Assembly (NCBI GenBank): GCA_020722065.1
Contig: DYLK01000020.1
Span: 1-50,305, forward strand
Length of the DNA stretch: 50,305 bases
DNA from: Melioribacter roseus
Lineage (GTDB): Bacteria; Bacteroidota; Ignavibacteria; Ignavibacteriales; Melioribacteraceae
Direction: 5' to 3'
This document shows, piece after piece, positions 44,828 through 50,305 of this stretch. Position 1 is the first letter of the stretch. Every line of letters starts with the position of its first letter. The translations under genes were made by a program, and so were the position numbers. The notes under the pieces are model-generated. The model was not told the origin of the DNA and did no database searches. It saw only the letters and a program-made list of their open reading frames with translations.

Positions 44828-45794
44828 ACAGACAATTCGTCCGTTTTCCTTTGAACAATTTACTGGACAAGACAAAATTGTAAGTAATCTCCGAGTTTTT
44901 ATTTCGGCAGCCAAAATGCGTGGTGAATCACTTGACCACGTTTTACTTACTGGACCTCCAGGATTAGGAAAAACAACACTCGCAAACATTATCGCAAATG
45001 AAATGCAAGTTCCAATTAAAACTACATCTGGTCCAGTTTTAGAAAAACCTGGTGATTTAGCGGGAATTTTAACAAATCTCGATGAAAAAGCTGTTCTTTT
45101 TATTGATGAAATCCACAGACTTTCGCCCGTTGTGGAAGAATATCTCTATTCGGCAATGGAAGACTTTGTTTTGGATATTATGATTGATACGGGACCAAAT
45201 GCCAGAACTGTGCAAATCAAATTGCCAAAATTCACACTTGTTGGCGCCACAACTCGAGCTGGCTTGTTAACTGCTCCGTTGCGAGATAGATTTGGAATAA
45301 AATCCCGACTTGATTATTACGACAGTGTTCTACTTTCAAAAATTATCAACAGAAGTTCATCAATTCTCGAAATAAAAATTGATGCCGAAGCTTCATTCGA
45401 AATTGCAAAAAGATCACGCGGAACGCCAAGAATTGCCAACCGATTACTGCGAAGAACTCGCGATTTTGCAGATTACGAATCAATGAAAAACATAGATTTA
45501 AGAATTGCAAAAGTAGCATTAGAATCGCTTGATGTTGATGAAGATGGTTTAGATGAAATGGATAAAGAAATTCTTCTTACTATTATTGATAAATTCAATG
45601 GCGGACCAGTTGGACTAAGTACAATTGCTGTTTCCGTGAACGAAGACGCTGGCACAATTGAAGAAGTTTACGAACCTTTTTTAATTCAACAAGGATTTAT
45701 TCAACGTACGCCTCGCGGAAGAGAAGCGACAGAATTAGCTTATCGCAGATTTAACAGAACAAAAGGACAAAAAGAAAAAGGATTGTTTGATTAA
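44772..45794 (+). CDS. ruvB: Holliday junction helicase RuvB
   Basis: A 340-residue AAA+ motor that drives branch migration of Holliday junctions with RuvA. Walker A is GPPGLGKTT at residues 61-69, Walker B ends in DEIH (112-115), and [18 protein letters not shown] and the arginine-rich [17 protein letters not shown] follow. The winged-helix tail is present ([19 protein letters not shown]). Length is standard. ruvA and ruvC are not beside it. The stop overlaps the kdsA start by one base (TAATG), so it is translationally coupled to the LPS genes. Confidence 0.97.
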   Translation: MERFINTNPNLSSEEREFEQTIRPFSFEQFTGQDKIVSNLRVFISAAKMRGESLDHVLLTGPPGLGKTTLANIIANEMQVPIKTTSGPVLEKPGDLAGILTNLDEKAVLFIDEIHRLSPVVEEYLYSAMEDFVLDIMIDTGPNARTVQIKLPKFTLVGATTRAGLLTAPLRDRFGIKSRLDYYDSVLLSKIINRSSSILEIKIDAEASFEIAKRSRGTPRIANRLLRRTRDFADYESMKNIDLRIAKVALESLDVDEDGLDEMDKEILLTIIDKFNGGPVGLSTIAVSVNEDAGTIEEVYEPFLIQQGFIQRTPRGREATELAYRRFNRTKGQKEKGLFD

Positions 45795-46606
45795 TGATAA
45801 ATCTAAATAATATTAAAATTGGAAACAATAATCAGTTTGTGCTAATTGCAGGACCTTGTGTAGTTGAAAACTGGGAAATCACATTTCAAACTGCTGAAAA
45901 AATTAAAGAAATTACTACAAGATTAAATATTCCATTTATTTTTAAGTCAAGCTACAAAAAAGCAAACCGCACAAGTTTGAATTCATTTGTAACAATTGGT
46001 GAAGATGAAGCTTTGCAAATACTTGCTGATGTAAAAAAACAACTCGATTTGCCAATTATAACCGACATTCATTCGCCAGAAGAAATTGAAAAAGCAAAAG
46101 AAGTTGCAGATATTCTACAAATTCCAGCTTTTTTATGCAGACAGACAGATTTATTAATTTCAGCAGGGAAAAGCAATCGAATTGTTAATGTGAAAAAAGG
46201 ACAATTTCTTGCACCAGAAGATATGAAACACGTTGCAGAAAAAATTCAATCAACGGGAAATAACCAAATTATGCTAACTGAAAGGGGAACAACATTCGGA
46301 TATCATAACCTTGTTGTTGATATGCGAAGTTTAGTTGTGATGAAAAATTTGGGTTTTCCTGTTGTAATGGATGCGACACATTCCGTACAAATGCCGTCAA
46401 ATTCAAATGTAACTGGTGGAAATCCCGAATTTATTTATCCACTTGCAAAAGCAGCAATTTCAATTGGAATTGACGCACTTTTTATGGAAGTTCACCCAAA
46501 TCCCGAAAAAGCATTAAGTGATTCCGCCAGCCAATTACCACTTTATCAACTTGAAAAAATGTTAATTTTACTTAAAAAAATTGACGAAATTGTAAAATCT
46601 GAGTAA
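45794..46606 (+). CDS. kdsA: 3-deoxy-8-phosphooctulonate synthase (Kdo-8-phosphate synthase)
   Basis: A 270-residue enzyme that joins phosphoenolpyruvate and arabinose 5-phosphate to make Kdo 8-phosphate, the first committed step to the LPS core sugar Kdo. Signatures are LIAGPCVVE, FKSSYKKANR, DIHSPEE, FLCRQTDLL and the MEVHPNP tail. An Asn is absent at the position that would mark the non-metal class only if alignment confirms it, so metal dependence is left open. It is coupled to ruvB and lies 3 bases ahead of kdsD, which makes its substrate. Confidence 0.95.
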   Translation: MINLNNIKIGNNNQFVLIAGPCVVENWEITFQTAEKIKEITTRLNIPFIFKSSYKKANRTSLNSFVTIGEDEALQILADVKKQLDLPIITDIHSPEEIEKAKEVADILQIPAFLCRQTDLLISAGKSNRIVNVKKGQFLAPEDMKHVAEKIQSTGNNQIMLTERGTTFGYHNLVVDMRSLVVMKNLGFPVVMDATHSVQMPSNSNVTGGNPEFIYPLAKAAISIGIDALFMEVHPNPEKALSDSASQLPLYQLEKMLILLKKIDEIVKSE

Positions 46607-46609
46607 AAA

Positions 46610-47590
46610 ATGGAAAATCCAGAGATAATTAAAAACGGTCGTAGAGTAATTCATATCGAACAAAAAGCTGTTGATAAGCTTGTTGCAAGATTAGATGACG
46701 ATTTTGCCGAAAGTGTTAAAAAAATCTATAATTCCAAAGGTAGAGTAATTCTTAGTGGAATTGGAAAATCTGGCTTAATTGCACGCAAAATTGTTGCAAC
46801 TTTGAATTCTACTGGAACTCCCGCAATTTTTCTTCATCCAGTTGATGCAATGCACGGCGATTTAGGAATTGTTCGTAATGAAGATATTGCAATATTAATC
46901 TCGAAAAGTGGAAATACAGAAGAACTTCACGATTTAATAATTATGCTAAAAAGAATGTCAGTTCCAATAATTGCATTAACAAGTAATAAAAATTCATATT
47001 TAGGAAAAAATTCTACTTTCTTTCTTGATGTTTCAGTCGAAGAAGAAGCTTGTCCAAATGATTTAGCCCCAACTTCATCTACAACAGTTGCACTTGTAAT
47101 TGGTGATGCACTTGCAATTGCACTTTTGCAACTTCGGAATTTTACCCCCGAAGATTTTGCTCAACTTCATCCTGCGGGAACTTTGGGCAAAAAACTCACA
47201 CTGAAAATTGATGAAATTATGATAAGTGGAAATGATGTCCCAAAAGTTCTCCCTTCAACTTCGTTCAAAAATACGATACTCGAAATTACATCAAAAAGAT
47301 TGGGTGTTACAACTGTTGTTGATGAAAATGGAATTCTTTTAGGAATAATTACTGATGGCGATTTACGAAGATTATTAGAAAAAGATGTTGATTTGACAAA
47401 GTTGACCGCAAATGAAATGCTAACTAAAAATCCAAAAACAATTTCGAAAGACAAATTGGCTTCGCAAGCACTTAGTTTGATGGAAAAATATAATATCACA
47501 AGTCTGATTGTTATTGAAAATGAAAAGCCAATTGGAATGTTGCATTTGCATGATTTGGTTAAACTTGGATTGCAGAGCAATGATAAATAA
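46610..47590 (+). CDS. kdsD: Arabinose-5-phosphate isomerase
   Basis: A 326-residue KpsF/GutQ-type enzyme that converts ribulose 5-phosphate to arabinose 5-phosphate for Kdo synthesis. The N-terminal SIS domain holds SGIGKSGLIARK, HPVDAMHGDLG and ISKSGNTEEL; two CBS domains follow (about residues 205-325, with LGIITDGDLRRLLE). Length is standard. It sits 3 bases after kdsA and overlaps the start of lptC by 11 bases. kdsC, which often lies between these two genes, is absent here. Confidence 0.95.
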   Translation: MENPEIIKNGRRVIHIEQKAVDKLVARLDDDFAESVKKIYNSKGRVILSGIGKSGLIARKIVATLNSTGTPAIFLHPVDAMHGDLGIVRNEDIAILISKSGNTEELHDLIIMLKRMSVPIIALTSNKNSYLGKNSTFFLDVSVEEEACPNDLAPTSSTTVALVIGDALAIALLQLRNFTPEDFAQLHPAGTLGKKLTLKIDEIMISGNDVPKVLPSTSFKNTILEITSKRLGVTTVVDENGILLGIITDGDLRRLLEKDVDLTKLTANEMLTKNPKTISKDKLASQALSLMEKYNITSLIVIENEKPIGMLHLHDLVKLGLQSNDK

Positions 47591-48119
47591 GTTCATTTTT
47601 ATTGTTTCTATATTCATTTTGATAATTTCTTGCCAACCACAAAAAATTAAACCAGATGTCGAAGCAATTGATGACGATAAAATTCCAACGCACGAAAGTT
47701 GGAATACAAATATCAAATTTTATAAAGGGAATCATCTCCAAGCTATTCTTAAAACATCGCATTTGACGGATTATGAAGAAGAAGAATTTAAATTGTTAGA
47801 TAAAGTAAATGTTAAATTCTATAACAAAAAAAATCAACTTGAATCAATTTTAACTTCAAATTATGGGAAATCTGATGATAAAAATAAGTTGCTATTTGCG
47901 TGGGGAAATGTTGTGGTTCAGAATTTTGAAGAGAAAAAATTGAATACTGAAGAATTGATTTGGAATGAAGAAACAGAGAAAGTCTATACTGATAAATTTA
48001 TTAGAATTTATGATGGACCTGATATTATTGAAGGTTTTGGGTTTGAATCTGATAAAAAATTGGAGAATTACAAAATCTTTAAAATCACTTATTTGGCACA
48101 AAGAGAGACGAAAAATTGA
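47580..48119 (+). CDS. lptC: LPS export protein LptC, lipoprotein form
   Basis: A 179-residue protein with a lipobox (LIISC, Cys18), whereas E. coli LptC has an N-terminal membrane helix. It is the periplasmic bridge component that hands LPS from LptB2FG to LptA. The sequence after the signal is strand-rich, with FYKGNHLQAILKTSHL and ILTSNYGKSDDKNKLLFAWG matching the LptC/OstA beta-jellyroll pattern. The start ATG overlaps the end of kdsD by 11 bases; a longer upstream frame would run far into kdsD and spoil the lipobox. The stop overlaps the lptA start. Confidence 0.8.
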   Translation: MINKFIFIVSIFILIISCQPQKIKPDVEAIDDDKIPTHESWNTNIKFYKGNHLQAILKTSHLTDYEEEEFKLLDKVNVKFYNKKNQLESILTSNYGKSDDKNKLLFAWGNVVVQNFEEKKLNTEELIWNEETEKVYTDKFIRIYDGPDIIEGFGFESDKKLENYKIFKITYLAQRETKN

Positions 48120-49459
48120 ATTTTTTTAAAACTCAACTAATTTTAATTTTTCTTTATGTAATTTCTTTCTCGCAGAATTTCTCGATTGTTGGCGATAGTT
48201 TGATTGGGAAAGTTGTTGGAGAAGAAAAATTTAGAGAAATCATTGGAAATGTTAAAATTGTAAGTGAAAATACAACAATTACTTGCGAAAAAGCAGTTCA
48301 AAATCTTACAACACAGGATTTAAGCCTTTCGGGAAATATAATTCTTACTAATGATACACTTCAAGCTTTCGCCGAAAATGCAATGTATAACAAAGAAAAA
48401 GATTTTGCATTTAGTGATGATAAAGTAAAGATAATCCAAAATGAAGATAGAATTTCGGCTAATTCTGGGAATTTCGATTTTATTAAGCGAATTGCAGAAT
48501 TCAAAGGGAATGTGTTTGTAGAAAATCCACAATTAAAATTAAATTCTGATTTTTTGCGTTATTTCGATTTTGAAAAAAAAGTTCAAAATTATGGAAATGT
48601 TATCGTACAAGATTCTGTGAATATTTTGTATTGCGATTCGCTTTTTACAGATAGAATTAAATCGATTAACGAAGCTTTTGGGAAAGTGAAAATTCACATA
48701 AAAAATGAAAAGGCAACACTTTTTGGCGGATTTTTTCGCGATTCGGCTGCTGTTTTTTCCGAATTTGAAATTCAACCTTTATTAATTCAAGAAAATAACG
48801 AGAATGAAAAAATTGATTCACTTTTCCTCCTTGCCGACAAAATCATAATTGAACGAGATTCAATAAATCAGAAAATGTTTTCGCAAAGAAATGTAAAATT
48901 GTACAACAAACAATTCCAGTTAGTTGCGGATTCCATTTATTTTGACATCACGAACGATAAAATTCAAGCTTTCAAACCAAAGAATGAATTACTTCCCGTT
49001 GTAATTTGGTCGGAAGAAAATCAAATTTCGGGCGATAGTGTAAATATTTATCTGAAAGAAGATAAAATTGATAGAATTGAAATAATAAAAAATGCGATGA
49101 TGATTGAAACAAAAGATTCAGTAAAACATCGTTTTAATCAAATAAGCGGCAATAAAATTGAGCTGTATTTTGCGGATGAAAAAATATCAAAAACTAAGAT
49201 TTATGATAATGTTTTAGCTATTTACTACACAATTGAAGAAGATGAAATTACTGGTTTGATGAAAGCATCATCGAAAAATGCTGAAATTGTATTTGAAGAA
49301 AATGCAGTCAAAAAAGTTAAACTGTTTGGTTCACCAGAAAGTGAATTTCACCCAATAAAATTAGTAGAAACCAAAGAAAATGAATTTATTTTGCCATATT
49401 TTCAACTTTTTAATAATAAACCGAAAATTCAAGAATTTTTAATTAGAATAACACAATGA
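48116..49459 (+). CDS. lptA: LptA/OstA-like periplasmic LPS transport protein
   Basis: A 447-residue protein with a signal peptide (ending VISFSQ) and repeated OstA-like strand pairs such as [21 protein letters not shown] and [21 protein letters not shown]. LptA proteins build the periplasmic bridge that carries LPS to the outer membrane. E. coli LptA is only about 185 residues, so this is a long form with more jellyroll repeats, as is usual in Bacteroidetes-type bacteria. The start is TTG, overlapping the lptC stop (TTGA); the stop overlaps lptB (ATGA). Whether it is strictly LptA or a related OstA protein is uncertain. Confidence 0.75.
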   Translation: MNFFKTQLILIFLYVISFSQNFSIVGDSLIGKVVGEEKFREIIGNVKIVSENTTITCEKAVQNLTTQDLSLSGNIILTNDTLQAFAENAMYNKEKDFAFSDDKVKIIQNEDRISANSGNFDFIKRIAEFKGNVFVENPQLKLNSDFLRYFDFEKKVQNYGNVIVQDSVNILYCDSLFTDRIKSINEAFGKVKIHIKNEKATLFGGFFRDSAAVFSEFEIQPLLIQENNENEKIDSLFLLADKIIIERDSINQKMFSQRNVKLYNKQFQLVADSIYFDITNDKIQAFKPKNELLPVVIWSEENQISGDSVNIYLKEDKIDRIEIIKNAMMIETKDSVKHRFNQISGNKIELYFADEKISKTKIYDNVLAIYYTIEEDEITGLMKASSKNAEIVFEENAVKKVKLFGSPESEFHPIKLVETKENEFILPYFQLFNNKPKIQEFLIRITQ

Positions 49460-50184
49460 AATTACATAGTAATGAATTAGTAAAAATTTATAAAAAAAGG
49501 GAAGTTGTAAAAGACGTTTCAGTTTCAGTAAATCAAGGTGAAATAGTAGGATTACTTGGACCAAATGGAGCTGGAAAAACTACAACTTTTTATATGATTG
49601 TCGGAATGATAAAACCAAATTCTGGAAATGTTTTTCTTGATGATACCAAAATTACAGAATATCCAATGTACAAAAGAGCAAGAATGGGAATTGGTTATTT
49701 ACCTCAAGAAGCGTCAGTTTTTAGAAGATTAACAGTTGAAGAAAATATTCTATCAATTCTCGAAATGATAAAAGTTCCACAAAATGAAAGACATACTCGT
49801 TTAGAAAAATTGTTGGAAGAGTTAAATATTACGCACATTCGCAAGAGTTTGGGAATTCAATTAAGCGGTGGTGAAAGAAGAAGAACTGAAATTGCGAGAG
49901 CTTTGGCTACAGAACCCAAATTTATTTTATTAGATGAACCTTTTGCAGGCGTTGATCCAATCGCTGTTGAAGATATTATGAAAATAGTAGCAAATCTAAA
50001 AAACAAAGGCATCGGAATTTTGATAACCGATCATAATGTTCACGAAACTTTAAGTATTGTTGATAGAGCATATATTTTAATAGAAGGGAAAATATTTAAG
50101 GATGGCTCAGCAGAAACATTAGCAAATGACGAGGAAGTAAGAAAGTTGTATTTAGGCGAGAAGTTTAAATTGGATAGATATTAA
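49456..50184 (+). CDS. lptB: LPS export ABC transporter ATPase LptB
   Basis: A 242-residue ABC ATPase that powers LPS extraction from the inner membrane with LptF and LptG. Walker A is GPNGAGKTT (residues 35-43), the Q-loop is LPQE, the signature is LSGGE (136-140), Walker B is ILLDEP (157-162) and the switch is [10 protein letters not shown]. Length is standard. It starts four bases before the lptA stop (ATGA) and is the last gene of the operon; lptF and lptG are not in the window. A hairpin follows the stop at once. Confidence 0.96.
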   Translation: MKLHSNELVKIYKKREVVKDVSVSVNQGEIVGLLGPNGAGKTTTFYMIVGMIKPNSGNVFLDDTKITEYPMYKRARMGIGYLPQEASVFRRLTVEENILSILEMIKVPQNERHTRLEKLLEELNITHIRKSLGIQLSGGERRRTEIARALATEPKFILLDEPFAGVDPIAVEDIMKIVANLKNKGIGILITDHNVHETLSIVDRAYILIEGKIFKDGSAETLANDEEVRKLYLGEKFKLDRY

Positions 50185-50189
50185 AAAAT

Positions 50190-50242
50190 CCTTCGAGGTA
50201 CTTGTTCCTCGAAGGTATTAATGAAAGTGTGATAGAAAAGCG
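50190..50242 (-). repeat. Dispersed repeat, copy 2 with perfect hairpin
   Basis: Inverted counterpart of the repeat at 1753-1804. It contains CCTTCGAGG and CCTCGAAGG, a perfect 9-bp stem with an 8-base loop (50190-50215). The hairpin begins a few bases past the lptB stop and may end or stabilise that transcript. Confidence 0.7.
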
Positions 50243-50277
50243 GTAATCAGTGAAAAGATTGATTGGATAATTGGTCG

Positions 50278-50305
50278 CGGTAGGTCAGACGTCCTCGTCT
50301 GACAA
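50278..50305 (-). repeat. 28-bp REP-like palindrome, copy 2
   Basis: Exact reverse complement of the element at 25744-25771, again with the GTCAGACG/CGTCTGAC stem. It touches the window edge, so more repeat may follow. Confidence 0.8.

Noticed and set aside
1-50305. CRISPR arrays, tRNA or rRNA genes
   Set aside because: No regularly spaced short repeats and no cloverleaf or rRNA-like sequence were noticed. This was read by eye, so a tRNA scan would be needed for certainty.

Overview
This looks like a chromosome segment from a low-G+C Gram-negative bacterium of the Bacteroidetes/Chlorobi/Ignavibacteria group, most likely an Ignavibacteriales-type organism. The reasons are type IX secretion (T9SS) components (PorU, PorV, a short SprA-like protein), several proteins with T9SS C-terminal sorting domains (one with the NYPNPFNPST core common in Ignavibacteria), large secreted or outer-membrane proteins with signal peptides ending in FAQ/FSQ, an LPS export operon, and A+T-rich sequence. 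No rRNA, tRNA or CRISPR array was seen. Taxonomy is inferred from content only.

Layout. (1) 1-1684, minus strand: part of a restriction-modification locus. A short methylase-like protein and a cut-off Eco57I-type N6-adenine methylase are separated by a GxxExxY gene flanked by imperfect inverted repeats, which looks like a cassette. (2) 1980-18819, plus strand: a T9SS cluster of PorU, PorV, an M6-like protein that has lost its HEXXH motif, a peptidase-MA/beta-propeller/beta-barrel protein, a DUF5683 protein, the GTPase Der and a short SprA-like protein. (3) 18838-25514, plus strand: an OmpR/PhoB-type response regulator, a TonB-dependent receptor and a secreted protein made of two apparently identical 430-residue halves. 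Matching 11-bp direct repeats precede both the regulator and the receptor, and the receptor's ribosome binding site can pair with an upstream anti-Shine-Dalgarno. (4) 25515-26284: a gene-free island of terminators, REP-like hairpins and a MITE-like element.

(5) 26285-33535: M3 oligoendopeptidase and MlaE-type permease (minus), M16 peptidase and a multi-PAS histidine kinase (plus). (6) 33558-36956: a GNAT-fold protein, a serine palmitoyltransferase-like enzyme and a divergent NAD-dependent epimerase-like reductase. This trio matches the bacterial ceramide pathway (bCerS, Spt, CerR). (7) 36881-43622: a DUF123 nuclease-like protein, a small lipoprotein with an unusual CX4CH motif, an MFS sugar transporter, a secreted protein, malate dehydrogenase, an RsbW-like ATPase and an uncharacterised outer-membrane protein. 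(8) 43730-50184, plus strand: a DUF1624 acyltransferase, then ruvB-kdsA-kdsD-lptC-lptA-lptB, packed with overlapping starts, for Kdo synthesis and LPS export.

Much of the window builds or serves the outer membrane: protein secretion, LPS transport, sphingolipid synthesis and TonB-dependent uptake. Repeat elements sit at both edges and in the central island.
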